The notes under the pieces were generated by a model. That model had not been told where the DNA came from. It made no database searches and saw only the letters and a list, made by a program, of their open reading frames with translations. Shown one piece after another: positions 13,101 to 27,143 of a stretch of 64,000 bases of DNA. The position numbers and the translations under genes were made by a program. The DNA comes from Manihot esculenta (Eukaryota > Streptophyta > Magnoliopsida > Malpighiales > Euphorbiaceae). The stretch lies in contig NC_035170.2 in assembly GCF_001659605.2 (NCBI RefSeq), positions 17,374,265-17,438,264 of the forward strand. Direction: 5' to 3'. The stretch's first letter is position 1. Each line of letters opens with the position of its first letter.

Positions 13101-15144
13101 CTCGGACTACTGGTACTGTGGCTGGTTCCCTAACCTGACTGTCTAGCTCTCTCACATGAGCTAGAAACCCCTGACAACCCCTCATAAGCAAACGACGAGC
13201 CTGAAGGGCTGAAATCAAACCTCTGGGTGTCCCTCTTCTGTCTCCTCTGAAGACACACTCTGACCCATCCTGATCTCTGAGCCTAACTATCTTCTCTCTA
13301 CAGTCCAAAGTAGCACTATATGCAGATAGCCAATCCATCCCTAGAATGACGTCAAAATCTGTCAAGTCTAGAACCACAAGGTCAGCTGGAAGGCATCTAC
13401 CCTCTATGAACACTGGACTGAAACGACAGACTGACGCTGCCACTGATGGGTCACATTTGGGTCCACTGACCCAGAGAGAATACTCTAACTCAGAACTGAT
13501 CAAACCCAATCTCTCTATGGCTCTCGAAGCAATAAAGGAATGAGAAGCACCGGGGTCCATCAAAGCATACACATCTGAACACCCAATGATGAGATTACCT
13601 GACACCACTGTGTTTGACATGTTAGCCTCCTCCTGTGTCACAGTGAAAATCCGTGCTGGGGCTACCGGATTTCCACCTCGGGAACCTGCTGCTGAAGTAG
13701 AGGCTGCCCCTCTCCCTCTACCTCTGCCACTACTCTGAGGCATGACTAGAGCTGCTGGCTGTACAACTGGCTGTACCACACTGCCTGAACTCATCTGCTG
13801 GGATGGTGCAAAAGTCACCTGAGGACAATCCCGAGCAATATGCCCTTCCTGTCCACATCTAAAACAAGCTGTAGATCCCAACCGACAAGCTCCTCCATGT
13901 GGTCTTCCACATCTTCTGCATACTGGAGCTGTGCCAGAGCTTGAGCCACTACCTATTCCCAGACCAGACTTGACTTTATTCCAGAACTTACTCTTTGTTC
14001 CTTTTGCTCTATCCCATCTCTTGCTGCCTGAAGTGCCTGAACTGGGGGCTTTAGAACCCGAAGCCTGTGCTTTTGACTGTTTCTGAATATTGGCACTAGC
14101 TTCCATTTTCCTGGCTGTGTCCACTATAGTGTGGAAACTCTCCTTTTCTGCTGGAAGAATCAAGGAAGAATACCTGGGATGCAGTCTCATAGTATATCTC
14201 CTTGCCTTCTTCTGATCAGTATCATAGGCTTGACCCACATACTGAAGCAAATCCAGGAACTTATCTGTGAATTCATCAACACTCATTTCGTCTGTCTGTC
14301 TCAACTGTTCGAACTCTATTACTTTCATCTCCCTAGAACTGTCAGGAAAAGCCCACCCTGCAAATTCATTGGCGAACTCTCCCCACGACATACTGTTCAT
14401 CCTGGGTTCCACATAATTCTTGAACCATTCTCTAGCCTTCTTACATTTAAGTGTAAACCCCGCCATCTCAATGGCCCTACTATCATCAGCTCCCAACTCA
14501 CTGGTTATCATCCTAACTGATCTGAGGTATTCAAATGGATCATCTCCCGTGTTGTATTTAAGAGCATCCAATTTCAAGTACTCTGTCATTTGCACTTTAC
14601 CTCCAGATGAGCTCGGTTGATGTTTGTCAACAACAGGGGCTACTGGTTCTGGTGGTGGGGGTACTGGGTCATTTGGCTCTGGGTGTGTTGCACTTGGATG
14701 GGTAGGGGAAGGTGGATACATAGGATATGGTGGGTAATAAGGAGGATAAGGCATATATGGCATGTAAGGAGGATATGGGACAAAACTAGAGTACTCCGAC
14801 ATACCTCCCATCGGATACTCTGGGTCCTGCGGAAAGGCTGGATAGCCAAAACCTGAGGCCTGAGCGCCTCCCTGCGACTCTCCCATACCTTCCTCAAATC
14901 TGCTTATACCCATGCTGTCATTTCTAGACTGGTCAATCTCCATAGCCTCCCTCCTTTCCTCTAATCTTCCTCCCCTAGCTGTTCCCCTTCTGCTTTCGTC
15001 GACAGACCTTCTAGGGTCTATTGACGTACCTTCCCTGCTAGATCTCTGAGACCTTGTCCTTGGCAATACAGGAGGACGAGCAGTTGGTCTCTCATTATCT
15101 AGTGGGACTCCAGTCAATCGAGCTGATCGACGAGTTTCTCTCAT
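10195..15144 (-). pseudogene. Gag-pol polyprotein of element 1, disrupted by four in-frame stops
   Basis: A single frame from ATG at 15144 to the terminal stop at 10195 would encode about 1650 codons. Domains in order: gag; CCHC zinc knuckle ([15 protein letters not shown]); protease with [11 protein letters not shown]; reverse transcriptase with FIDDILVYS; RNase H ([10 protein letters not shown]); integrase with Cys pair CEVCQ and the DGQSERT segment; and a C-terminal chromodomain-like tail ([11 protein letters not shown]). The frame is never shifted, but stops occur at 11890-11892 (TAG), 11443-11445 (TAA, made by an 18-bp tandem duplication at 11428-11463), 11101-11103 (TAG) and 10417-10419 (TAG). 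Comparison with element 3 shows two TAGs replace CAG and one replaces AAG. Protein function is lost unless supplied in trans. Confidence 0.95.
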
Positions 15145-15346
15145 CTTTACGCTCTGGAAAACAACACAGAATATAGCACTTTAGCACATAAACACATATC
15201 ACTAATGCACATACAACTCATGGCATGTCATAAACAGATAGGACTCAACACCTTATCCTAGTGGACATGATTTCCTATTGTGCTTGACCACTTCTAACCT
15301 CTATGAGCCCGACACTGTCTCTATATGTTCGATCATTTGAACCTAG

Positions 15347-15359
15347 GGCTCTGATACCA
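15347..15359 (-). other. tRNA primer-binding site of element 1
   Basis: On the element strand TGGTATCAGAGCC begins three bases after the 5' LTR end. This is the complement of the plant initiator-Met tRNA 3' end, the usual primer of chromoviruses. Confidence 0.9.
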
Positions 15360-15362
15360 ATC

Positions 15363-18300
15363 TGTAACGACCCCAAAATGGACCGTCACCGGCGCTACGA
15401 TTCAGGTCGGTTTAAGGCCGCCAGAACCCGTAGCAAGCCTGCTATACTCTCTGTGTACCTGTAAAACTCATACATGATCATACATTTTCTGTGAAAATAA
15501 AAACTCTTTTCTGAACCAAGGCTTAACCTGTGCATGCACTATCTCTGTACTCTGTCCCCTGTACTCTGTACTCTGTACTCTGTACTCTGTACTCTGTACT
15601 CTGTACTCTGTACTCTGTACTCTGTACTCTGTACTCTGTACCCCTGACTAGAGCTTGCTCTAGATGGGTTAACTCATACCTGTTAAGCCTGGTTTTTCAC
15701 ATACAGTAAACATATATACATATACAGATCATGTACATAACAAACATCACTAAGTCAAGCACATTGCTAACTTTATACACAACTATTACATCTCTTTAAT
15801 ATTACATGTCCACTCTAAGCTATTACAAATCTCTTTACTCTTTCTGTACTCTGTGGATCTCCTCTGTATACTGTATACTGAACCTGCAAAACTGGGGTTA
15901 AGAGAGTGGGATGAGCTCTATAGCCCAGTGAGTAGAACAGTAAAACATCTCATTAAAATATGATCTCATGGAATGCACCATATCACAGACAATCCACATC
16001 AAGGGTAAACCTGTCACCACATAGTCCTGGTAACTCTGCCGTGCCAGGGCGTAGAATCGAGCACCTAGTCTTCCTGTCATATATATATATGTGTATATAA
16101 CACCTCTGTACTTACCATTGCCAGGGCGTAGTCAAAGGCTCCTGGACTTCTCTATACCTGCCAGGGCGTAGTCAAAGGCTCCTGGACTTCTCTCAGAGAC
16201 TATTGGATCATTCAGCATTCACCCACATCAACAAATAACTATGCAATGCAACATATTCGTGGATTCTAATGCAATCAACCGACGGTATAACCATGATGCA
16301 TGACATATGCTAAAAACATTCCATTTCTCAAGTAAAAGAATTAAGTTTAGTTCCACTCACCTCTGGCTATTTGAACTGACTCTGCAGGCTCTGAAAACTC
16401 TGGAGCAGGACTCACTGCGGCTCTCTCTAGTTCCTCTGGTCTGTCCCTATACAGATGGACTCAAATGAGGGACCAAACTAACTCAAGAACAACTCTAATA
16501 AACTCCCCAAGAATCCCCTTAAACTCACTCTACCATCCATGCAAAGCATGCAAAGGAAAGCTGGACAGGACACTTTCGGCGGCAGGTTCGGCGGCCGAAA
16601 GTCCTCTCCAGAGATGAAACTCATGCACCTTCTGTAATACCCGGCTAGACTCCGGTATCGGAATTCCAACCGTCCGGTGGAATCTCGGATGTCGGAAGCC
16701 TCTAGTAGGGTGGAAACATGTTTTCATAAAATGTTTTCATGTTTTAATAGTTTTAAGTATGAAATTAAATGAGTTTTACATGAAAAGTCTTTGGAGGAAA
16801 ACCCAGGTTCGGCCGCCGAAAGTCAAGTTCGGCCGCCGAACATGCATGCGTTTTGGAGGCACGTTAGGCCCCCGAAAGCATGAGTGAGGGAAGTTCAGGT
16901 TCGGCCGCCGAAACCCAAGTTCGGCCGCCGAACATGTCATGCTTGCGGAAGCACTTTCGGCCCTCGAACGTGGCCTGGCCAGCCACTATAAAAGGGACCC
17001 TTAGCCGAAATGGACGAGCTTTCTTCCATTTTCGGCCACAGCTAGCTTCCAACCTCTCTCTTCCAAATCTAGTGTTTTTCCTCCAAATCCCCACCATTTT
17101 TCTTGAGTTTTAAGCTTGCATTGAAGGTTTTGAACTTTTGAAACAAGTTTTGGAGCTTTGGGAACTCAGGAGCTCATTTTCGTGGATCTCCAAGTTTAGG
17201 TCGTCTCCCTCTCGATCTTCAAGAGGTAAGAGCCGATCTTAAGCTCCTCATGTGTTTTAAGTAAGTTTTAAGTGATTTTATGGGGTAGAATGGCATGTAT
17301 AGGGTTGTATGAGTTTTTAAGCAAATGTTAGGTTTTATGTGATTTTTGAACAATGTGGCATGTTTGAGTATGCTTGAAGTGTTGTAGTTGGGGCATTTGT
17401 TTGTTTGAGGCCCCTAGGAACTTGTATGCATGTTTTGGTTGAGTTATATGCATGAATTGAGAGTTGGGAGGCGAATGTGCACATAGGAGCCAAGTTTCTG
17501 CCCTTTGGCAGAAACCAGGTTCGGCAGCCGAAGGCACTTTCGGCCGCCGAACATGGCTGGGGAGGCAGGCCTTTCGGCTGCCGAAGTTGCCCCCGAAAAG
17601 AGACTTTTGTCTCTGTCTGGGACTTTCGGCCGCCGAAGGTGCCGCCGAACCTGCCTGACTTTCGGCTCTGGAGGGACTTTCGGCCGCCGAACCTGCCGCC
17701 GAAAGTGCCCCGTCCAGCCATTTTCTTGCATGTTTTTATGTGATTGTGTATGATGTTTTAGGGGGTTTTTGGGGAGTATGTTAGAGTTATATTTATGTAT
17801 GTTTGGTCCCTCATTGGAGTCCACCTGTGTAGGTTCGGACCCGAGGAACCGAGGACCCCAGCAGTGAGCCAGCTGCTACAGAGTTTGTCAGAGCTAGCCA
17901 GAGGTGAGTGGAATGAACCTTAAGTTTTTAAATTAGATGAAATATGAATTTTGAGCATGATCCATGCATCATGAATGCCATGAGATATAGTAGGTTGTTT
18001 GCATTAGTATTCACGAATATGTTGCATTGCATTTATGATTTTGATGTTGATGTGGATTGGTTATTGGATGACCCTTTAGTCCTCATATGATATGATGATG
18101 TTATGGCATGATATGGTATGGAAGTCCAGGTTGTACCCATTCTACGTCCCTGGCACGATGTAAGAGAAAGTCCAGGTTGTACCCATTCTACGTCCCTGGC
18201 ACAGTTGGTCCATATGATATGTTATGATAAGGGAAAGACCGGTTGACCCATTCTACGTCCCGGCACAGTTGGACCTATGTAGAGGACTATAGGTGACAAT

Positions 18301-19915
18301 ACCATCCGAGATGTGATTTGTTGTGTTGTGTTGCATTCCATGAAAGCATGAAATTTTAATATATTGTTTTCTACTATTCTGCTCACTGGGCTTGTTAGCT
18401 CACCCCTCTCCCCTAACCCCAGATATGCAGGTACAGGGTAGACCAGAAGGTTAGCAAGAGTAATGAAGTCTGGTATATGTAATAGATAGTGTGGACATGA
18501 TAAATGTAATAGTGTTATGTAAAAGTACAGTTTCAGTCATGTAATGATATTGATGATTAGATATTGTGCTTGACATTATGTTTAAGGTATCCCTTTTATT
18601 ACATGATCAAAAATGTTTTATAATGTTCATGGAAGCCAACTCATCTCATGTTGTATCGCCCGTTGGGGCATTGAGGAGATCCCACAGAGGGATCATGATT
18701 ATGATAATGACTATATGCATGTATGTTCAGGTTGAGTTGGATGTATGAAAGAAAAGTTTTAATTTTTATGTATGATTGTTGATCATGTATGGGATTACAC
18801 AGGTTTACAGGTTATATGTCAGGCTTGCTACGGGTCCCGGCGGCCTTAAGCCGATCTGGATCCTAGCGCCGGTAGCGGTCCGATTTTCGGGTCGTTACAC
18901 CTTCGGCGGCCGAATCTCTACTTTCGGCAGCCGAACCCTTTCGGGGGCAAGTTTCGGGGGCTAAAAGGCACTCCAGAGACGAAAGTCTCTAACCTTCGGC
19001 GGCACCTTCGGCGGCCGAACTCCCTTCCAGACCCGAAAGTTCAAAAGCTCGGGGGCAAGCTTGGGCAGTCGAAGCCACCTCCTCATGGGTTCGGCGGCCG
19101 AATATACCTTCGGCGGCCGAACCTGAGTTCATCCGCAAGGCAGAAACTTGCTCTGCCTCTCGCCAAAAGCACCAAAACCTTCTCAATCTCAACCACCTCA
19201 ATTCCTCAACTTGCATATACCCAAGTATATGCTCAAAGGGGTCAAAACCTACCTAACAACCCCAAACACACAACACAAACAACACAGAAACAAGCTCTAC
19301 GCACAAAATCATCAAAACCTCACAAAGAACCCTATTCATGCAACTCTCCTCCAAAACCTCATAAAACCTTCAGAAAACATAAAAACAAGCTCAGGATCTT
19401 CACTTACCTCTTGAAACCAAGAAGCTGAACGATCCTAGCGTGGAGTTTTGGAGCAACTCTCTTTCAAACTCTCCAAACTTCACAACTTTGAGTTTTTAGC
19501 TTAAAACCTTCAAAACAACATAAAAACTAATCAAACCTTTGCAAAATTTGATGAAAACATGTAAAATACTCAAGAAGGACAGAGTCTCACCTCAGAAATC
19601 GAAAGGAATCGGCGTGCCTTATCCTTTCAACCGACTGAGGGCCTTTTATAGGTGGCTGGCTAGACCACCTTCGGCGGCCTATCGTGAAACCGAAAGCCAT
19701 GCATGTTCGGCGGCCGAACCTCAACTTCGGCGGCCGAACCTGGCTTTTCTACCTTGGTTCATTTCACTCAAAAACTCATTTACTTATAGTTTAAAACTAT
19801 AAAACATACCAAAACATGGTAGAAAAACATCACTCTCACCCTTCTAGAGACTTCCGATATCCGAAACTCCAGCGGAACATAGAATTCCGATGCCGGACTC
19901 TAGCCGGGTATTACA
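15363..19915 (-). repeat. 5' LTR of element 1, split by a nested solo LTR
   Basis: The LTR occupies 15363-16632 and 18905-19915, with CCTTC duplicated at the break. It matches the 3' LTR closely but has an expanded CTGTACT heptamer array (about 15544-15642) and one fewer CCAGG...CCTGG unit (two rather than three). Confidence 0.95.
16633..18899 (+). mobile_element. Solo LTR, subfamily A, nested in element 1 5' LTR
   Basis: 2267 bp, from TGTAATACCC to TCGGGTCGTTACA, flanked by a perfect CCTTC duplication (16628-16632 and 18900-18904). It has palindromes upstream of a TATA box (CACTATAAAAGG, about 16984-16995), a CAAGAG|GTAAGAG donor-like site (17219-17231), and CCAGG-type tandem units near 18124-18265. 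There is no internal region. Confidence 0.95.
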
Positions 19916-20142
19916 ATTGTAATTACATCTCTCTACAATAGAATTAGGGTGAGGCTATAAAAATAACCTTAAGGTAGTAGCCACAAGAAGCCTATAAATG
20001 AAGATGTTGTTATGAATAATATTTAGTTTTTCTTCATTATTTAGCAACTTATCAAGGTTTAACGTTGTGGCGTTCTAATATAGATCTCCTCCGTACTTAA
20101 TTAACTTATCAAAAATTTTTTGTGGCATTCTCGAAGCTGGAA

Positions 20143-20322
20143 TCGCTTGATTATCTATTTTTCTAATCACATTGATTGGTCTGGGGTGTAGTAAAGCAAC
20201 CTTCGCTTGATTATCTATGTTTCTAATCACATTGGTTGGTTAGGGATGTAGTAGAACAACCTTCACTCCATTATCTATATTTCTAATCACATTCGTTAGT
20301 TAAGGGTGTAGTAGAGAAACCT
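20143..20322. repeat. Three-copy 60-bp tandem repeat
   Basis: Three consecutive units of exactly 60 bp (20143-20202, 20203-20262, 20263-20322) share CTTGATTATCTATnTTTCTAAT (one unit has CTCCATTATC), then CACATT..TT and GTGTAGTA. Units differ at several positions. No gene is seen in the surrounding 19916-21353; a TATA-like GGCTATAAAAATAACC at about 19953-19968 and LTR-like sequence may belong to an old LTR. Confidence 0.75.
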
Positions 20323-21353
20323 TCTGAAAGATATCTTTACCTTGTTCTTTGTCACGTTGTGTGATGGGGTTTTTGATCACGAGTTGATCCTGGGTTCTAT
20401 ATCATGTTAGTCTACCTCCAAATGTTCATCCATTTCACTTAAGGTATTTATCCACCTCAAGGCATCTATCCGCTACTCAAAGATCGTTATAGATGAAAAA
20501 TTGCCACATAAGGTTCAGACAAGACAATTTGCTGCTTTTTAAAGTAATAGCTCACCAATTGTTCACCTACAACCTCTCAAGCAGTTTCTTGCCTAAAAAT
20601 CCTTTAAGGCAATAACTCGCTGAAAAACTCTAAAGGCAGCTTACTTAAAATTTTCAACAATAATTGGACAAAATCCTTTAAAGCATTTGACACTTTAAAG
20701 GACTAGAACTTCTTCATCTAAATATTCCTCCTAACATTGAATCTAAAGATTAAATCACTATAAGGGTATTAATGATATCAATCCATAAAAATCTAAGCAT
20801 TTAATCAGTATGTTAGTGTTTTAGGTTTCAGTAATCCAAACCACATTGACAGTTTTTTATAGCCTCAATAATCAAGCGTGTTATTCTCTCTCTAGTCAAT
20901 TTCATATTTTATTTAGTGTCCTACTAATTTAAATATCAAAGAGTCTGCTAAATTGACTCACTTAGTGCTCTCTCTTATTTTACAGTTCTATATCAAAGAG
21001 AATGACATTAGCTATTATAAAGAAATTTTATTTAATATTTTTTTTTTTATCAAAGAAGATGCACAAATAAAAAAATTTATGATTTACTTTTTGTTAGTTT
21101 TCAAATTGCATCAAAGGTTTCTATTCAATGAAGTATAAGAGTTTGTAAAACTAGAGCGTGAATTTTATCTAATGTAAGCTTGGTTGCTCAAGATTCCTCA
21201 GTGTGCGGTTCTAGTTTGTTGAAGACGGTTTCTTATAAAAATCAGAATTGGAACCGAAACCAAAATCAAAGTTGATTCCTTAAAATTTTTAGAATCGAAA
21301 TCGAAATTCGATATGGTTCCAATATGATTCCATGTGTTTTCAGTTCCAATTCT

Positions 21354-23538
21354 TGTAATACCCGGCTAGAATCTGGCATCGGAGTTCCTGTTATCTGGTG
21401 GAATCCGGGGTGCTGGGATTCTATAAAAGGGTAGGATATTTGTTGTACTACGTGGTGTGATGTGTGTTGATGTTTTAAGGTTAAGAGAAATGAGTTTTGA
21501 GTTGAAATGACCTAAGGCAGTTGAGCCAAGTTCGGCCGCCGAAAGTAAGTTCGGCCGCCGAAAGTGTTTGGCTTCCGAAGGGAAGTTCGGCCCCCGAATG
21601 TTGCATGGTGTTGCATGCGATTGGGCAGCCGAAATTGAGTTGGCCAGCCAGCTTTTGGACATCCTTAGTCAGCATTTTGGACAGGTGTTATGTCCACCTT
21701 GTTGCCAGAAGCTTGGCCACGTCTCCCACGAGTTATTTGCTGAGTTTGAGCAGATCATGTAGGAGTTTGCTAGTGTTCAAGAGATTGTGAGAGTGTGGAA
21801 GCAAAAGTTAAGCTTTTGAGAGTTAGTACGGTTGAAGGAGAGTTGGTCCGTTTTCCTTAGTTCAGAGTGTTCAGCTTCTTGTTCCAGGAGGTAAGTAATG
21901 CTCTTGACCATGTTTCTATGTTTTCTGAAGGTTTTATGGGAGTTGTGGAGAGAGAGATGCATGTTTAGGTTTTAAATGGGAGTTTTGATGAGTTGTGCAT
22001 GTATACATGTTTCTGTGTTATGTTTGATTTGTTGTTTGGGGTTATTAGATAGTTTTGGACCCCTGTGAACATATACTTGAGTATATGTGAGTTGAGTAGA
22101 GGAGGTAGGTATGTTTGGAGAGATTGAAGGGAAGGAGAAGATGGTTTGCCGTTGAAGCTGAGTTCTGGATGAACTCAGGTTCGGCAGCCGAAGGATCATT
22201 CGGCCGCCGAACCTCTTGCATGGTGGCTTAGGCTGCCACAGCTTGCCCCCGCGAGTTGTGCATGTTCGGCTCTGTTTGGGGGATTCGGCCGCCGAAGGTG
22301 CCGCAGAAGGTGCGTGAGTTTCGTCTCTGGAGAGGACATTCGGCCGCCGAACCTGCCGCCGAAAGTGTCCTGTCCAGCTTTCTTTTGCATGCTTTGCATG
22401 GATAGTTGAGTGAGTTTAAAGGGATTCTTGGGGAAGTTTACGAGAGTTATTTCTACGCTTGTTTGGTCCCTCATATGAGTCCATCTGTATAGGTACAGAC
22501 CAGAGGAACCAGAGAGAGCAGCAGTGAGTACTGCTCCAGAGTTTTAGAGCCTGCAGAGTCAGTCAGTCCATATAGCCGGAGGTGAGTGGAACTACACTTA
22601 TAACTTTTAATTGAACCACAAACTGCTTTTAGCATATCTCATGCATCATGTTTATGCCATAGGTTGATTGCATTAGTGTTCACGAATATGTTGCATTGCA
22701 TTGTTATTTGGTAATGTGAGTGAATACTGAATGATCCAATAGTCTCAGACAGGAAGTCCAGGAGCCTTTGACTACGCCCTGGCAGGTATAGTGAAGTCCA
22801 GGAGCCTTTGACTACGCCCTGGCAGGTATAGCAAAGTCCAGGAGCCTTTGACTACGCCCTGGCAATGGTAAGTACAGAGGTGTTATATACACATATACAT
22901 ATATGACAGGAAGACCAGGTGCTCGCTTCTACACCCTGGCACAGAGTTACTGGGACTATGTGGTGACAGGTTTACTCTTGTTGTGGCTTGTCTGTGATAT
23001 GGTGCATTCCATGAGATCATATTTTACTGAGATGTTTTACTGTTCTACTCACTGGGCTATAGAGCTCATCCCACTCCCTTAACCCCAGTTTTGCAGGTTC
23101 AGTGTACAGTGTACAGGGACAGTCCAGCAGAGTACAGGAAAAGTAAAGAGATCTGTAATAGCTTAGAGTGGACATGTAATATCAAAGAGATGTAATAGTT
23201 GTTGCTTGACCTAGTGATGTATGTTTTGTACATGATCTGTATATGTATATATGTTTTCTTGTATGTGAAAATCAGGCTTAACAGGTAAGAGTTAACCCAT
23301 CTAGAGCAAGCTCTAGTCAGGGATACAGAGTACAGAGTACATGAGTACAGAGTACAGAGATAGTGCATGCACAGGTTAAGCCTTGGTTCAGAAAAGAGTT
23401 TTATTTTTACAGAAAATGTATGATCATGTATGAGTGGTACAGGTACACAGAGAGTATAGCAGGCTTGCTACGGGTTCTGGCGGCCTTAAGCCGACCTGAA
23501 TCCTAGCGCCGGTGACGGTCCATTTTGGGGTCGTTACA
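21354..23538 (+). mobile_element. Solo LTR, Tekay-type chromovirus, subfamily B
   Basis: 2185 bp, TGTAATACCC to TGGGGTCGTTACA, with a perfect ATTCT duplication (21349-21353 and 23539-23543). Near 22754-22865 it carries three 'GTCCAGGAGCCTTTGACTACG' units. The TTCGGCCGCCGAA palindromes cluster near 21531-21600 and 22180-22370, and AGGAG|GTAAGTA occurs at about 21885. It inserted into an AT-rich repeat with TTCGGTT/GGTTCC-like runs. Confidence 0.95.
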
Positions 23539-24759
23539 ATTCTATTTTAGAATCGATTCTTAATTCAATTTTAATTTCGGTACGGTTCTAATAAAATTCT
23601 CAATTTTTAAAATAAAATTTAAACCTGAAATAACTAAATACTACTAACATATTACTAATTTTATTTATATTAAACTAACAAGTCAAATTCTAACTTTAAA
23701 ATAATGTATTTGACAAAAAAAATTAAAATAATATCAAACATCTACAAGGTAACTTATAGTAACTTCATAAAAAATATATCAAAATACTAATAACCAAATA
23801 TAATATAATTTTCACTATTACAATTTTCAAAACGAATAAAAAAAAACTCTCAATATAATTTTCAAAAACTTTATTATAATCCTTTTTAAAAAATAAATTT
23901 TAATTAAATAAATTTTATCAGTCTTATAATGTATTGTAAATTTATTTAGTTTTCTTTATTTCCTATAATAAAATTACATAATTTGATTAAAAATAGTATA
24001 TATTTTTAGAAAAATAGTTATAATTATTTTAATTTATTTTATTTTTAACTTTATCAAATTATTTTTTTATTTATATATAATCTAGTTAATAATTATATAT
24101 ATATATATATATAATTATAATTATAATTATAATTATATATACATATATGTATGTGGTTGATTTTAATAATTTATATTTTATTATTATAAATTCTATGAAA
24201 ATAGTGTATAACATATCTATTTAAATAGAATGAATTATAATTAATTAATTAAATTAATTAAATTATATCATTAAAAGTTTTTAATAATTGACTAATAATT
24301 AAAATATATAATAATTTTTTATTGTTATTATATATATATAGCTACAAGTAATAATTATAAATATATATATATATATATATAATTATTTTAATAATTCATA
24401 TTCTAATAACATAATTTTATTGGTATATATATATATATATATATATAGAATAAAATATAATCAATTAATTAAAATAGTTAAATAAAATATTTAGCAATTT
24501 TGGTATAGTTATGGTTAGATTCTCGTATGATTTTTAATAAAAAATTAAAATTAAAATAAATATTTAAATTAATTCGGTTCAATTTTTATATTATCGATTC
24601 TTTTTCAGTTTTAATTCAATTTAATAAATCGATTTTTTTTGGTTTTGATTCAATGTAGTACGAATTTTTAATTTAATTCAAAATTTAAAAACCGTGCACA
24701 TCTCCAATTTCTCTCCATATCCAGATAATAAATAGAAGTATAAATTGAAATATTCAGCG

Positions 24760-24817
<58 letters not shown>

Positions 24818-27088
24818 GAACTCTAAAATAGTTGATACGCGACTTTCAATTAGATTTTTTTCTATATATTTTTTTTGAAAAAAAATGATTTTTCACTCTA
24901 ATAATAATAATTATATATATATTAAATAAAATTTATTAGTCTTATTATTATCACTAGTTATATATACATGTGATCTTTTAGTTTCTTAGTATTTAACATA
25001 AAAAAGTAAATAAAATTATTATATATGTGTGGGTGAGAAAATTTGCAAATAAATTCTTAAATTTGAAATTAATAGGTAAAAATATTAAAAGTATGTACTA
25101 ATTAATCAATTAATCATAGTTTTAAGCTTCATTTATTTTATAAAAAATATATATTTTTTAAATTTTTTAAACATTTAAAAAATTTAGTTAATAAAAAATA
25201 TTTTTTAAATCAATAGAAAAACTAAGTCATTATAAAAAAAATAACTTTATTTTTTTAAAAAGAAAAAGCCACTTTCCAAGAAACTTATTAACATCCATGT
25301 AAATTTATTATCATATCTTATTTTTTAAATTAAAATTAAATAATAAAAATAAATTATTTTGTTAGATGAAAAATATAAAAAATATTTTTTACAAAAAAAT
25401 ATTTTTTAAATATAAATTATTTTTCAGAAAAATTAATATTTTAATATAAATAATAATTATTAAAAAAACTCCAAACTTTATAAATTTAAACAATTATACT
25501 CTAACCTTTTTTTAATAAATATATTTCAAATAAGTTTTTCAATTTATTTTAATTTTTAATTTTAATTCAATTTATTTATAATTTTCAAGTTCATATTTGA
25601 CATATTCTTAAAAATCCATAACTCATTTTTAATTTTTTTTCATCAAGAAGTTTAATTTTTTTATATAGATATAAATTATAAGTGTTGTAACATTAATTAT
25701 AGTAAATAAAAAAACACGATTTTCTCAACTTAAAAAATTAATTATATTTATTATATTCGCTCTAACTGAATAGAAAGTCAATAATTCCTTTAATAAGCTA
25801 AATTTATTTCACGATATATAAATTATAGTCATAAATTATATTAATATTTTTTATTAATTAAATTAATTGTTGACTTTTAACTAATATAATAAGTATAATT
25901 AATTTTTCAGATAACAAAAATCATAATTCTTGATTTACCAATAATATTATTATCATAACAATTGAATTAAAATTAAAAATCAAATAAATTAAAAAATTAA
26001 TTTAGTGTATATTTATTAAAAATAAGTTAAAAGTATAATTGTTGAAATCGGTAAAATTTAAATTTTTTTTTTTATAATTATCTATTTGAATTATATTAAT
26101 ATATTAATTTTTTGTTACGACAGAATAATGATTGACATTTTTATTAGATTTAACGGTCAAATTTAGATAAATAAATTTAGATGGTTAATTTAAGATATAT
26201 TATTAGATATATTTATTAAAATATGAATGGATAAGAATTTTTTTGCCATTATTTTTTTAAAAGAAATACATTATTAATAATATTGTTGAAAATAAAAAAA
26301 ATGTATATTTAAAAAAATATGATTAACAATATAGTTACAATTATATCATATAATAATTTAGTGATGAATTAAATTCTGTCCTTACAATATACAATTTTTA
26401 AATAATTTTTTAAATAAAATATTTTTAATCATATTTTATTTTTTAACTAAAATAATAATTAGAGTGTATATTATTAAAAAATTTAATAAGTGAGTTACTT
26501 CGAAATTGAATTAATGTAAATTGATATATTTAAATTATTGATACAGCTAAAATAAATATAATAATAATATTAAAATATTTTAGTTATTATATATTTGAAT
26601 TTTAGGTAAGATAATGAAAAAAAATTTTAAAAAAAATTTACAATTACACATTGACCTATTAAGTTTCTATCAATTGTATTTGCCGGACATGGCAATTTCG
26701 TTAAATATTACCGATAAAAGTAATGATGGATACATTTGCAATAACATTTGAAGTTTAGAGTTTAATTTGTAATTAAATTAATATAGGGTGCAATTATAAA
26801 AATTTTAAAAGTATAGGTTTTTTTTTTTATTAACTCTATATTATTTTAAAACTTATTTGGCCTTAACAATAGTACAAAGTTTAATTAGCTAAAATTTTAA
26901 ATTAAACTTATTTAGTCTTTAAAAAAATAATTAGATTTATTTCTTAAATTATTTCATAATTTGAAATTTACAAGAATAAATAGTATAAATTTGTGAAAAT
27001 GATGCATTTTGCCTTAATATTGCTTTTTTTACATTTTTATATAGATTTGTGATTTTAAAAATCAAATTTTCATTTATTTTTATGAATA

Positions 27089-27143
<55 letters not shown>

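Larger units (their letters stand above)
7860..19915 (-). mobile_element. Complete but inactivated Tekay-type chromovirus (element 1)
   Basis: A full Ty3/Gypsy element on the minus strand, flanked by a perfect ATTGT duplication (7855-7859 and 19916-19920). Its 3' LTR is 7860-10116, the internal region 10117-15362, and the 5' LTR 15363-19915, the latter split by a later solo LTR at 16633-18899. LTR ends are TGTAATACCC and GGGGTCGTTACA (subfamily B). A tRNA primer-binding site, gag-pol frame, hairpin and polypurine tract are all in place. Four in-frame stops in gag-pol make it non-autonomous. The two LTRs differ in tandem-repeat copy number, so it is older than element 3. Confidence 0.97.

Noticed and set aside
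14131..14856. Plus-strand frames antisense to gag of element 1
   Set aside because: Shadows of the strong minus-strand gag-pol frame; no independent support.
24764..24814. Replication origin or promoter in long TA runs
   Set aside because: Simple TA microsatellites in AT-rich plant DNA; nothing else supports a function.
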